39,602 nucleotides of DNA from Multifurca ochricompacta (GCA_022496185.1 WTXG01000307.1:1-39602), one strand, 5' to 3'; shown: positions 8,849-19,089, counted from the first letter of the stretch. Numbers and translations are program-made. Notes: generated by a model not told the origin, from the letters alone.

Positions 8849-10273
8849 TAGGGATCAGCAAGGGTTTTCATACCTGTGCAGGTAAGCACTGTGGTTTTGA
8901 TGGGTACAGGTATGGGTATACAACTCCCAACCCACCAGAAACCCATACCTGTGCAGCAGGTTTGGCAGGTATAAGTGGTCATCAGTCATTGACAAGATCA
9001 GCAGAAATGTAATGATAAAATACATCTGTAGCAAGCAAATGACAAGATTAAATTTGATGTATGCTACAGGGTTTCTGTAAATATATTCTAGTGTTATCCT
9101 ATGAAATATCAAAGCAGATCAACATGTGATGTAAAATAAAAGTGTTATCAGTGATCCACTCTCTTGAAAATCATGATGCAACTGTTTTATTAACATGCAA
9201 TCAATTCTGCCAGTCTGGCACTATCTAAAATACACTCTAGACTACTTTAAGACTATTCTATAATCTAATTATCAAATTATTTTACTGAAACAAGGCCCAC
9301 ATGTATCTACAGGCTGCATAGAGCAGTGACTACATTGCATCACATGGACCAGCATATTGGTCTGATCTCCTTCCTATTAAGGAAGGTTGACTTAACAATC
9401 ATGGCTTCGATTTTCCATTGGTCTGACAAGATTGTGATCACACATAGGTAACACAACAGAACACATTCACAAATTAATTAGATACATAGAATATACATCT
9501 AAGATCTGACATATGATCAAATTACATCATTAGATGAGATAATGAGATAACGCATTCATTTAATCTAGTAGCTGATATAGTACATCTAAAGTACAAGCCT
9601 GTGCCATGCCTGTTCCACAAAATGAAATAAAATAATAATGTAAATAAAGAATAAACTTAATCTTCTGAACATAAATCAGCAATTATTGAGGGATCCTGAG
9701 TAGCCACAAATGAACACATTGTATCCAAGTGTGTATCTCCTTGACCAGGATGGACTGGGCCAGGTGTCTGAAATGCGTGATGCAAGTAAAGAACTTGCAC
9801 GTGTTTCATTTTATGGGTAACCTGGGTATCAAAACAAATATCCAGGGGTTACCCCTGCCAATCACTATGCATTATCTCAATTATTTTTGCATTCTATGCA
9901 GTTATCTGACAGGCTTTTCATCAATATTCTATAACATCTATCTAATCATCTTTGTATATTGGGGTGGATTTTAGTTGTGCTTGTATAAAATTGAAACCAG
10001 AATAATAAAACAACAATAGAATAATGAATTATCTTAATCTTATGAATATAAAACAGGAATCTTTGAAGGATCCTGAGTAGCCACAAATGAATGTGTTGTG
10101 TATCTCCTTGACTGGGATGGCCTGGGCCAGTTATCTGAAATGCGCAATGCAAGCAAAGAACTTGCACATGTTTACACAGGTAACCCACAGGTTACCTGTA
10201 CCCATAGCAACAGGTACAGGTATGGGTATGGGTACCAATGAAGATACCTGGGGGTTACCCCTGCTATTCACTA
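8849..10273. mobile_element. hAT-1a, non-autonomous hAT-type element, TSD CCAATAGA
   Basis: 1425 bp flanked by CCAATAGA at 8841-8848 and 10274-10281. Left end TAGGGATCAGCAAGGG; right end, reverse complemented, TAGTGAATAGCAGGGG: imperfect TIRs that start TAG. An 8-bp TSD with such TIRs is the hAT hallmark. Both subterminal zones carry GGGTA/TACCC-rich repeats, like transposase-binding arrays. No transposase ORF is present. The element is CpG-poor compared with hAT-1b, so it is the older copy. It sits in the RNase H part of gypsy-3. Confidence 0.88.
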
Positions 10274-10330
10274 CCAATAGAGAAGGTTAGAGTGATCAGT
10301 GTAGATGATGGTTTTATGTGGGGATCCAGC
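10274..10330 (-). pseudogene. gypsy-3 RNase H fragment
   Basis: A short minus-strand piece encoding TIIYTDHSNLLYW, matching TIIHTNHSNLLYW of gypsy-1 RNase H. It is bounded by hAT-1a on the left and solo LTR C on the right and joins in frame to both neighbouring pol pieces. Confidence 0.85.
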
Positions 10331-10468
10331 TGTTGAACAATCATGCTGCTGGTTACTGACTGTGGTTAGTAGCAGTAAAGCTAGAAAGACAAGTATACTT
10401 CAGAGGTTGAAGAAACTCTATATTAACTATACTACTGACCTAGAAAGACAAGTATCTACAGGAGACAT
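10331..10468 (-). repeat. copia-type solo LTR C, outer part
   Basis: One end of a minus-oriented solo LTR (TGTTGAACAATCATGCTGC), preceded by CCAGC at 10326-10330. The rest lies at 15701-16061; the LTR was split by insertion of copia-1 at GACAT (10464-10468). Confidence 0.92.
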
Positions 10469-10875
10469 TGTGGAAACGCAGCTGAGGTTAGATAAGCGCT
10501 ACCTAAACGGGTAGCAAGATAATTCAGTTGTGAATGGTCAAAACTGTATATTAATTAGTCTTTACCTAAACGGGTAGCAAGATAACTACGCGAGTAATGT
10601 TAGCTATACGCGTGGTAAAGATAATCTAAGTAAATACTCACTTCAGTTGTGAATGGTCAAAACTGAAGTGTACAACACAGAAATAATGTCCTTAAATACT
10701 GTAAAGAGTGTGCTGTGCTATGGTCATGAAGGATTGTATCTTAATCATAAGTAATCATAACAAACAGTGGAATGTCAGTAGGTATATTACAATGTCCACT
10801 TAACTCCATCTTGTACCGGCAACTCCGGTCACCTCTGATCCGGTCCGCCAACTCTGATCCGTTACCGGCTCAACA
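10469..10875 (-). repeat. copia-1 3' LTR
   Basis: 407 bp; on the minus strand it starts TGTTGAGCCGG and ends TTTCCACA. It contains two copies of TACCTAAACGGGTAGCAAG and two of CAGTTGTGAATGGTC, one of which lies in a hairpin (CTTCAGTT ... AACTGAAG). Confidence 0.97.
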
Positions 10876-10890
10876 TCCCCCCGTGATTAA
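10876..10890 (-). promoter_or_regulatory. copia-1 polypurine tract
   Basis: On the minus strand, CACGGGGGGA abuts the 3' LTR start. This is the expected plus-strand primer of the element. Confidence 0.8.
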
Positions 10891-10906
10891 GACAATCCTA
10901 TTAGTC

Positions 10907-11540
10907 CTAATCCAGAGAGAAGTCCATAAGTTTCGCTTGCGCGTGTGGCTTCGTAAATCCGTCAGCGAGCATGTCTGCAGTGGGTGTTCTGATGAGTTCA
11001 ATAAAGCCTTGCTCGACATATTCGTGGATAGCGTGAAATTTGATCGGGATGTGTTTTGAGCGTCTGCCAGTCACAGGATTGAGTGCTAAGTCCACCACGC
11101 CCTTGTTATCGCCGTGTAGGGGAATCGGGTCGGAGACTTCATAGCCTAGTTCAGAAAAGATGCTCCGGTACCACGCGGCTTGATTTGCCGCCTCGGCGAG
11201 TGCCATGTACTCGGCATGAGTGGTACTTTGGGCCACGGTCTTTTGCTTACGCGAAGTCCATGAGATCGCTGAGTCAGCAAGGAGGAAGACATAGCCCGAG
11301 GTTGAATGAAAGTCATCGGCATCGTCTCCAAGGCTGGAGTCCGAATAACCGACGAGACCGGTCCCGCGCGCTCCATCGTAGCATAGCCGTAGGTCAGCTG
11401 TACTGTTTAGATAAGCCAGTACGTACTTGGCAAGTCGTAGATGTTGCGGGGAAGGGTTTGCTGCGTACTGCGCAAGGCGCGCTACAGCGAAGGAAATGTC
11501 TGGGTGGGTCCCAATTTGCACATACAGTAGGCTCCCAATA
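10907..11540 (-). pseudogene. copia-1 RNase H and end of pol
   Basis: Encodes the copia RNase H: THPDISFAVARLAQYAANP, GYSDSSLGDDADDFHSTSGY, then ISWTSRKQKTVAQSTTHAEY, with the ADHIVTKPL-like end ADMLADGFTKPHAQ. The catalytic carboxylates (D of YSDS, E of HAEY, the later D of HGDNKG) are all present. RNase H removes template RNA during reverse transcription. The stop, about 30 bp before the LTR, is the natural end of pol. It is offset from the RT frame by a single-base indel near 11545. Confidence 0.93.
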
Positions 11541-12555
11541 ATTTGTTGAAATGTGTTATTTCTGCTTGAGTGCCTGACTGGTGTACTTTACCAAATGGAC
11601 CTCAGCCCCAGCAGGAAGAGGCGTGCGGGTGGGGTTAGCGTCCGCCATGCCAAAGCGTCCTACAATCTCTGAGATGTACCGGGATTGGTCGATCTCCAAA
11701 CGCCTGGCCGATCTGTCACGGGTGATCCGAACTCCGAGATAAGAGTCGATCTCGCCTAGATCAGTCATTTCATAGCGCCGAGATAAGATACCTTTGATCC
11801 GGTTAACTTCATCGAGAGAGTCGCCTAAGATGGTGATGTCGTCGACATAGAGGATAATAATGATTAGTCCCTCCCCTTCTTGGCGACGACACACGTAAAC
11901 TCCTGCATCGGAATGCGTGCGCGTGAAGCCGAGCTCCAAAAGGACTCCATGGAATTGCAAGTTCCATGCGCGCGAGGCTTGTTTGAGACCGTAAATTGCC
12001 TTTTTGAGTAGGCATACCTTGTTCTCCTGACCTGATTCGACGAAACCCAGTGGTTGCTCCATGTAAATTACCTCATCCATAGCCCATTGAGGAATGCCGA
12101 CTTGACATCCATCTGATGGATCTCCCAATTCTCTAGCGCGGCCAACGCTAGCAAGAGTCGCAAGGACTCGAACCGAGCTACTGGAGAGAATGTTCATCGT
12201 AATCAATTCCCTGAATCTGAGTGAAACCCTTCGCTACCAAGCGCGCGCGAAAGCGACCATCGGCTTTGCACTTGAATACCCACTTAGACTTGACGGCCTT
12301 ACGGTCCGCCGGTAAGTCCACTAGGGTCCACGTCCCATTCTTGGCTAGTGCGTCCATCTCATATTGGCACGCTTCTTGCCAGTCACCTGCAAACTCCGAT
12401 TTCATCGCTTCCCGATACGTTAGTGGGTCGCGATAAGCGGCTGCTGCTAGCAAAGCCTGTTCACCCAGGCGCCCTTGATCATCCAACTCGGCATTGTCTT
12501 CGCCGAAGTACCGTGGATTTCTGCGAGGGTTCTCTCGCAGTCTCCGAGGGGGCAC
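11541..12555 (-). pseudogene. copia-1 reverse transcriptase
   Basis: Copia RT in two frames. The N-terminal part (12178-12555) has TYREAMKSEFAGDWQEAC, GTWTLVDLP, KSKWVFKCK and [20 protein letters not shown] frame change near 12190 leads to the palm domain (11556-12206): EQPLGFVESGQENKVCLLKK, AIYGLKQASRAWN, the catalytic LYVDDI, and DLGEIDSYLGVRI. The YVDD Asp pair is intact. Residues just before the palm (the AQLDVKTAFL-type motif) fall in the frameshifted zone. The damage is by single-base indels, not the TGA-type decay seen in the gypsy elements. Confidence 0.93.
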
Positions 12556-13770
12556 GACCTGTGAAGCAGGGTCACCGGTCCGCTGAACCCGGAAAGTCCG
12601 GTTTGTGGTGCGCGGGGTGGAGGTTCTTGCAGTGCGGCGCGAGAAGGCGGAGTGACAGGAATGGAAACTTGTGCGCGTTGTGTAGCATCAGGGGAAGGTG
12701 TCCTTGGCGGACGGACCTCCCCTAGTCCCTGTGTAGAGACTGTCATAGGAAATGAAACTGCCAGGGGCCCCTCAAGGGCCGTGGGGTTCTCAGAACTAGT
12801 GGACGGCTCACCACTATCCTGAAATGGAAAGGAACGCTCATCAAAGATCACGTCGCGAGACATGATGACCGCTCGGGTACTCTTATTCCATAACCGGTAA
12901 CCCTTTGAACCCGGTTCATACCGACAAACGTAGCCTCGATCGATCTCGGATCGAGCTTCCTGCGTTTGTCCTCAGGCACGTGTACATATGCCTTGCATCC
13001 GAAGACCCGGAAGTACGAAACGTCTGGAGTGTGACCAGCACTCCAGAGCTCATGCGGTGTGCGCCAACCTATCGTGCGGGTGGGAGTCCTGTTGTAAGTA
13101 TGCACGGCAGTATCCACTGCCAACTCCCAGAAGCCGAGGGACAATCCGGCGCCATGTAACATCGAGTGCGCCTTGTCAAGGATCGTCCTGTTCCATCGCT
13201 CGCTATCCCGTTTTGTTGTGGTGAACCCGCATCGTTAACTTGTGCTCGATTCCCTTCTCGTCCAATACTGATCGAAGAGCGCCTGACAAATACTCCCCTC
13301 CCCAGTCAGAGTGTAGCGCGCGCAGTTTTTCCGAAGTCTGGGTCTCTGCCCAGGCCAGGAACTTCTTGAAAGCGGCTGCACACTGATCCTTACTCTTTAG
13401 GAAGTACACCACTCCATGCCTGGAGTAGTCATCGATAAACGTTGCGATGTAAAGTGCCCTTGAATGGATTGGACTTGCATCGGCCCGGCCAGATCGCTGT
13501 GTACGATTTGAAGTAGCCGGTCCGATCGCTTGTGAGAAGACTTGAAGGGAAGTCGCGACTGTTTCCTGAGTTCGCACCCGGAACACGGCGACTGATCGTG
13601 ATGATCGGAGCATCGAGAGTTATACCTTTTACAGATTCATGGTATCGCTTCAGGGCATCGTATGACATGTGCCCCATGCGATGATGCCAGATGTCGATAG
13701 GAAGTGAAGTGCGCGCGTGCGCATTGAGGCCTGCCATGGAGGTGTCCAACCAGTAAAGGTTCGCCTCCAA
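12556..13770 (-). pseudogene. copia-1 integrase
   Basis: Starts with the pre-integrase segment NLYWLDTSMAG and DIWHHRMGHMSYDALKRY (the HH of the zinc domain). It then moves through three frames: the CxxC part near 13560-13600, the core with ATFIDDYSRHGVVYFLKSK and LHSDWGGEYLSG (two DDE Asp), the PQQNG-type motif near 13205-13235 carrying the Glu region, and SLGFWELAVDTAVHTYNRTP with FRVFGCKAYVHVP. The tail towards RT is Pro/Ser-rich, as in other copia polyproteins. At least four frame changes are spread over 1.2 kb. Integrase joins the DNA copy to the target and makes the 5-bp TSD seen here. Confidence 0.92.
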
Positions 13771-13776
13771 GTAGCC

Positions 13777-14289
13777 TCATGCTACTGTCCGGTCTTGGAC
13801 TGAGATCTGAAAGTGATTATCTTGGAACGAGATCCGAGCCCCCTTTTGGGCAAGAGCGCGCGTTGAGATGAAGCGCGTCTTCACGTCTGGAATGTGTAGA
13901 ACGTTATTCAGCGTGATTTCGGACTCTTTGTTCCCTACAGTGGTAGTGAATACCACAGTCCCAACCCCGATCTGCTTCACATTAGAATTGTCACCTAAGC
14001 GCACTATTCCATGTGCGAGCTTGTATGTCATGAAGTCTGATTGATGCGGGGTAATGTGATGAGTCGCACCAGAATCCATCATCCATCTGGATCTCTCAGC
14101 CGAGTACAGGGCAACACGGAGCTTGTCATTGTCGTCAGCTACCTCTACAATCGATGCCGAAGTGGTAGCTAAGTGAGCGTTCACCGCCTTATTGGCTGAC
14201 GCTGCCTCTGTTGCCTTCTTGTCCTCTGCATCTTCTTCTTCTTCCGACACTCCGTAGCCTTGTGCCCGCTTTTCTGACAATAAAAGCAT
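13777..14289 (-). pseudogene. copia-1 protease
   Basis: Aspartic protease region with WMMDSGATHHITPHQSDF (the DSGA active site) and ITLNNVLHIPDVKTRF. It is preceded by an acidic/Lys-rich linker. It ends at TGA 13777-13779, in a context (VA-stop-GYLEANLYWLD) where the same frame continues into the integrase, so this TGA looks like a CGA to TGA change. It is the only clear example in copia-1. The protease frame departs from gag by one base just after the zinc knuckle. Confidence 0.92.
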
Positions 14290-14932
14290 TTAATATTTGG
14301 TTTATTTGATTTGTTTTTGATGGGCGCGGCTTTGTTGAGTGACGCGGAAGCTCCGGATCGCCGACCTTCCTCATTGAGAATGCGATCTTGTATGACCTGA
14401 GGTAGAAGGCCCGACGGTGCACCGGAAGCGAGTATCGTTGACGCGACGGCTGAGTAAGACTCAGGTAGAGCCTTGATGAGGATAAATGAAAATTGGAGAT
14501 CGGAGATCTCCATCTCGTTGTTCTTGAGACTGATGCGAGCTTCATTCAGCTTTTGTAATTGCGGGAGCATTGGCGAGGAGTCATCAAGGGCAGTGCCTGT
14601 GAGGGAAGCCCAAGTGTTGAACATTGACATAGATCCAACTCCTCCGTAGACACGATGCAGCTCGTCCCACTTAGCCTTACAAGTAGCAAATTTAGTGTCG
14701 TCTGCTACAGCCGTCCAGACATCCTTCTGAGTGTAAACTTCAAGGACGCCTACGAGAACGCCTTCCTTTTCGTCCCAGTCTGCTGGGAGAGTAGGGGCGG
14801 GGGACCGACTAAGTGGTTCCGGACGCCATTCATCCGGAAGATTGCCATCATGCGTGCCGACCAAGTAGGCCAGTTTGCTCCATCGAGGATCTCGATCGTG
14901 GCTGAAGGTGGGAATGAAAATGTAGGGGCCAT
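14240..14932 (-). pseudogene. copia-1 gag
   Basis: Starts at ATG 14932 (APTFSFPPSATIEILDGANW), about 355 bp inside the 5' LTR; the residues are collinear with the copia-2 start. After a frame change near 14770-14860 it continues as the UBN2-type gag (WDEKEGVLVGVLEVY, GGVGSMSMFNTW, NEMEISDLQFSFILIKALP) and ends with the CCHC zinc knuckle CFYCQKSGHKATEC at about 14247-14288. Gag forms the particle and packages the RNA. A one-base shift in an AAGAAG repeat follows the knuckle. Because nearby copia elements use one frame, this looks like an indel, not programmed frameshifting. Confidence 0.92.
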
Positions 14933-15270
14933 GCTGCTAAGCGACGGTTTTCAATCTGGGTGGAGCATTAGACCCAGATTATCAAGATCAGACCAACCCC
15001 GATGTATCCAACTGTACGCTCTGAACTCGGAAGTCCAGTCCCTTGTTAGGGATTACTCACACGTGCTTCAGCATCGCCAGCTACCTCGCATGGCTCGCGC
15101 GAAGCCCGGGTGAGGGGCCCAGTCTACACCGATCCACCGGTTCCAGGAGCCGGGGAATGGGGTTCTACAAGTGAACAGAGGCTTGCCTTTTCGGGAGATA
15201 TCAAAAAAGCGTGTCTGAAAAGGAAGCTTGTGTAATAAAGTGTCGATCTTCTTCTGGATTATTCAGTTAC
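14933..15270 (-). other. copia-1 5' leader
   Basis: Untranslated leader between the primer-binding site and gag. It is GC-rich with several short inverted repeats. I see no supported gene. Confidence 0.6.
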
Positions 15271-15272
15271 GG

Positions 15273-15287
15273 CCAGGGCCCATAACC
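15273..15287 (-). promoter_or_regulatory. copia-1 PBS, half-tRNA(iMet) type
   Basis: Next to the 5' LTR the minus strand reads GGTTATGGGCCC, complementary to GGGCCCATAACC, the anticodon arm of initiator tRNA-Met (CAT anticodon inside). The 3' end of that tRNA is not matched, so priming would use a tRNA fragment cut in the anticodon loop, as known for Drosophila copia. Confidence 0.85.
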
Positions 15288-15695
15288 TGTGGAAACGCAG
15301 CTGAGGTTAGATAAGCGCTACCTAAACGGGTAGCAAGATAATTCAGTTGTGAATGGTCAAAACTGTATATTAATTAGTCTTTACCTAAACGGGTAGCAAG
15401 ATAACTACGCGAGTAATGTTAGCTATACGCTGGTAAAGATAATCTAAGTAAATACTCACTTCAGTTGTGAATGGTCAAAACTGAAGTGTACAACACAGAA
15501 ATAATGTCCTTAAATACTGTAAAGAGTGTGCTGTGCTATGGTCATGAAGGATTGTATCTTAATCATAAGTAATCATAACAAACAAGTGGAATGTCAGTAG
15601 GTATATTACAATGTCCACTTAACTCCATCTTGTACCGGCAACTCCGGTCACCTCTGATCCGGTCCGGCCAACTCTGATCCGTTACCGGCTCAACA
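15288..15695 (-). repeat. copia-1 5' LTR
   Basis: 408 bp, identical to 10469-10875 except for three single-base indels. It carries the promoter in minus orientation. Confidence 0.97.
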
Positions 15696-15700
15696 GACAT

Positions 15701-16061
15701 TAGTCAAAGGAAGTAGAAAGTATAGTAGGACTTACACTTCAGAGGTTGAAGAAACTCTGAAGTGAAAGAGACAAAACAGACACCCTTATATACCCAAGGG
15801 ATGGTCTGTGCACACTGGGAATAAGTCCACAAGTGCTGGACAATAAACAGTGAGGGACTAAGGCCATTGGCCAAAGGAGAATCACATGCTATACTGTGCA
15901 TTACTAAGTTGATCACTAATCAGCTGAGTAAGGTGAGAAAAAGCATAATAAAGATAACATAAAAAGTCCGATACTCCGGAATCTAATCTAATCTAATCTA
16001 ATCTACAGCCTAAGCGAACCTTAGATGCCTGAAGCATCTCCAGACATGTCCTGTGTTAACA
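15701..16061 (-). repeat. copia-type solo LTR C, inner part
   Basis: Remainder of the LTR begun at 10331. It has the TATA box, GATTA repeats and the end GTGTTAACA, followed by CCAGC at 16062-16066, matching 10326-10330. Confidence 0.92.
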
Positions 16062-16741
16062 CCAGCTAGATAAGGTTGCCAGTGTCATAGTGCTTTCACA
16101 ATAGCCAGTAGTTCCCTGTCCCAAATGTTGTAGTTGCATTCTGCCAGTGAAAAGGTCTCTGAATAAAATGCAACTGGGTGGAGAATTCCTATATCATCCC
16201 ATTGGGATAGGACTGCTCCATTAGCATACATGGAAGCATCAACTTTGAGTTCAAAGGGATTTTCAAGGTTGGGTTGGATAAGAATGGGTTCAGAGCTGAT
16301 GACCATCTTTATCTGTTCAAAGGCCTCTTGTTGGGGCATATCCCAGTGCCAAGGGACATCTTTCTTCAAGAGATCATTCAGTGGTCAAGCAATGGTGGAG
16401 AATCCTTTGATGAAGCATCAATAGAAGTTACAAAAACTGATAAACAATCTAACATCCTTTGTACAGGTGGGGGTAGCCCAATCACAAATACCTTGTACCT
16501 TGATGGGGTCCATGTGTACTTGCCCCTTCTCTAGGATGATTCCAAGGTATTTGACACTCATCTGTTCAAAAGAACATTTGGCAGGTTTCAAATAGAGGTT
16601 GTATTTTGCCAAAATATCAAGGAGTTCATGGACATGGGTTCAGTGATGGTTAAGGTTGTTACTGGTAGCCATGAGAATATCATCTATGTACACAACCACT
16701 TCTTCAGTGAGGATTAAGTCACAAAAGATATGGTTCATCAT
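16062..16741 (-). pseudogene. gypsy-3 reverse transcriptase end and RNase H
   Basis: Minus-strand pol. Reading leftwards it has the RT catalytic block VVVYIDDILMAT (Asp pair intact), LYLKPAKCSFEQMSVKYLGIILEKGQVHMDPIKVQ, the thumb (KDVRLFISFCNFY) and RNase H (PFELKVDASMYANGAVLSQWD, then WDRELLAIVKAL). It is cut on the right by the gypsy-1 LTR at the equivalent of MMNHLF in the gypsy-1 RT; all RT upstream of that is missing. It continues on the left through 10274-10330 and 8629-8848. At least two frame changes occur (near 16370-16415 and 16615-16640). Confidence 0.88.
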
Positions 16742-17839
16742 TGTTACAACTGTTGCCAGTAACCCTCTTTTCTTTACCCTACCTAACACAGATCCCTCTC
16801 TTCCCCCTACACTACATTTCTTGATCATGTCTCCTTCCTGGGACCCATCACATGCTTTGCTTCCATCCCTGTGACCATCTTTGGACTTGTTTATGCTATG
16901 TTTACCCTTACTTGTTCTCTTATCTCCTTATCTCTATGACCAGACACTTACTTAATTCCCTATCAGAAGCCAGGCTTATGCCATCTGCTTTCATATATTT
17001 GGGCCCACCTGACTCCATATTTCTTATCTTTTAGATGCTCATTTGATTATGTATATAAGCCCACTGTAGTCACACTGTAGACCTCAGACTCAACTTATTG
17101 AATACATTGGTGTTTGTCTTCTGGACAAGTCCTTTGAAACTCAGTACTAGTCATCTTGGCATTTCAGATGCCTTTCTGCTCAACATCATCTTGGAGCTTT
17201 CAGCCTCTGAGACCTTGACTTCTCCTGACTCCTCCAAAGGGCCTATTGATGGTCCTTTCCTTGAAACTGAGATATGCTGAAGCACATGTTGTGTGGAATG
17301 TGTTGAACACAGGACATGTTCAGGTGATGCTTCAGGCATCAGGAGATTAGATTAGCTACTTTGTGGAATAGATTAGATATTGGAGTTTCAGACTATTTAC
17401 CATATCATTATTACTTTCTTTCTCACATTCTGCAGTAGCTGACTGATGTACCTTAGTAATGATGTACAAGCATGTGATTCCTTACTGGCCAATGGCCTTA
17501 TTCCCTCTTGTTTATTGTTTGGACTTTGTCCGGCACTTGTGGACTTATTCCCAGTGCACAAACCATCCCTTGGAATGTATATAAGGGTGTCTGTTTCATC
17601 TCTTACACTTCAGAGTTTTCTTCACCTCTGAAGTGTAAGTCCCATCTACTCTACTTACTACCTTACCTTTGACTAACCATCTCATGTAGATAACTTGTCT
17701 TTCTAGGTGTGTAGTATAGTAATACAGAGTTTTCTTCACCTCTGAAGTATAACTTGTCTTTCTAGCCTTACATGCTAACCACAGTCAGTATGCTGCGCAC
17801 CATGCCTGTTTGACAGAATGTCTCACACCAGATGTAACA
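16742..17839 (+). repeat. gypsy-1 5' LTR (subfamily A), interrupted
   Basis: Starts TGTTACAAC, ends GATGTAACA; about 578 bp without solo LTR D. TATATAA at 17052 lies 34 nt before AGACTCAACTTA (17086), the probable RNA 5' end. It closely matches the LTR at 27098-27676. Confidence 0.93.
17301..17815 (+). repeat. copia-type solo LTR D, TSD GAATG
   Basis: 515 bp, TGTTGAACACAGG to GCCTGTTTGACA, flanked by GAATG at 17296-17300 and 17816-17820. It is more diverged from the family than the others. It sits in the gypsy-1 5' LTR. Confidence 0.92.
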
Positions 17840-17853
17840 TTAAGTCAAGTCTC
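17840..17853 (+). promoter_or_regulatory. gypsy-1 self-primer binding site
   Basis: TAAGTCAAGTCT directly after the 5' LTR is complementary to AGACTTGACTTA, present at the RNA-start position of the related LTR at 8039-8628. The own LTR has AGACTCAACTTA: TG against CA at one ancestral CpG. This is the Tf1/sushi-type arrangement, in which the RNA 5' end primes minus-strand synthesis. Confidence 0.75.
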
Positions 17854-17858
17854 TCACC

Positions 17859-18886
17859 ATGGCTTCCAGCTGCAGTCAGACCCTCTTTAGAGAAGAACTC
17901 ATCAAACGCAGAGATGAGAATAATCTTTCACAACAAGTACTTGGCTCTGCTGCCTGGAAAGATTTTGAGTCCAAGTTTGGATACTACATCTATCACAATG
18001 GAAGATACCAACCAGTTGAATACAACAAAGAGAAGAGAGTCTGGTACTGTATCCGATACTCAGACAGCCAACACAGCTGGGTCACTACAGGACCTGCCCC
18101 ACCAGAATTCAGATTAGGACTGTGGAGAGAAAATCCCCTGGCCATTATCACAGACTCTGAATCAGAGGAATACATAGAAGGAAATAGTGAAGATGCACTG
18201 GCATTAGCATTGACTACATCTCTGGTTGCACCTGAGGTTGCCATGATCAGAGCTCCTGCCTTGACAACCCCCCAGATATCAGTACAATCCACCAACACCA
18301 TAACCCCATTTTACCAAAACATGTCGACCATCACTGCTCAACTCCCCAATCCCACTCCTGCCCCTCCTCCTCCCCCAACTGTAGTTCCAAACATCCCCCC
18401 ACCATCTGGACATCTGTCAGGAGTCCTACCCTAGATGTTTGCAGGGGATTGCTCACAGAGCAAAAAGTTCATGTTGGAGTTCATGACATTTAAAAACTTC
18501 AACCACAATGTCCCCCAGATCATCAACCCATTCCAATGCACAAATCTCTTCCTGTCCCTCATCAGAGGAGATGCTGTGGATGACTGGACCATGGAACAGT
18601 TGGAGTGGCTTAACAAGCAAGTAGAAAGTGGACGATGCACCACCAGTGAAGGCCTATGGGAAACCATTGCCCAAAGGTTCAAAGACATGTTCACAGATGG
18701 GCAGGCCAAACAGAAAGCCACCTGAGAATTGAAGTCTCTCCAAATGGAAAAGGGAGATCTGGATGCCTACATGGCAAAATTTTGAAGCCTGGCAAATAGG
18801 GTGGGATATGACACCAACAAAGAAGCCACCCTGGACCTCTTCTCCCAGGGATTGCCCAACCCACTCATAAAGAACATCATCCAGTT
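17859..18886 (+). pseudogene. gypsy-1 gag, N-terminal and capsid part
   Basis: ATG 17859 is 19 nt after the LTR and starts one frame that runs to the hAT-2 junction. The N-terminal part has YYIYHNGRYQPVEYNKEKRV, an acidic Ser/Glu stretch (SDSESEEY) and a long Pro-rich linker. The capsid-like part (about 18435 on) has FMTFKNFNHNVPQIINPFQC and DAVDDWTMEQLEWL, the usual layout of retrotransposon gag. In-frame stops are TAG at 18432 and TGA at 18723 and 18783; both TGA lie where Arg is plausible (AT-R-ELKSL, F-R-SLAN). Gag continues in frame at 20250 after removal of hAT-2 and one TSD. Confidence 0.9.
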
Positions 18887-19089
18887 TAGGGCATAGCACG
18901 AGTCCAGGTAACTCGTGAGTTTTTTGAGTAGAGCTGTGGGAAAACTCGCAGGTATTGATACTTGCGGATCCAGGTGATCCGTGGGAAAATACTCATGTGG
19001 ATCCGGGTATTGATTTTGGCACCCCGGGTACCTGCACGGGTACTCACAGAATACTCGTGGGAATATTATTATATAAAATTATTTTTTTA

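Larger units (their letters stand above)
10469..15695 (-). mobile_element. copia-1, full-length Ty1/copia retrotransposon, TSD GACAT
   Basis: A 5227-bp minus-strand element with near-identical LTRs (10469-10875 and 15288-15695), GACAT on both sides (10464-10468, 15696-15700), a PBS, a PPT, and the copia order gag, protease, integrase, RT, RNase H. It is rich in CpG, unlike the sequence around it. The two LTRs differ by three single-base indels and no substitution. It is inserted in solo LTR C. Confidence 0.97.

Noticed and set aside
14180..14260. Programmed gag-pol frameshift in copia-1
   Set aside because: The frame change lies in an AAG repeat typical of indels, similar shifts occur at many other places in the element, and copia-2 has gag and protease in one frame.
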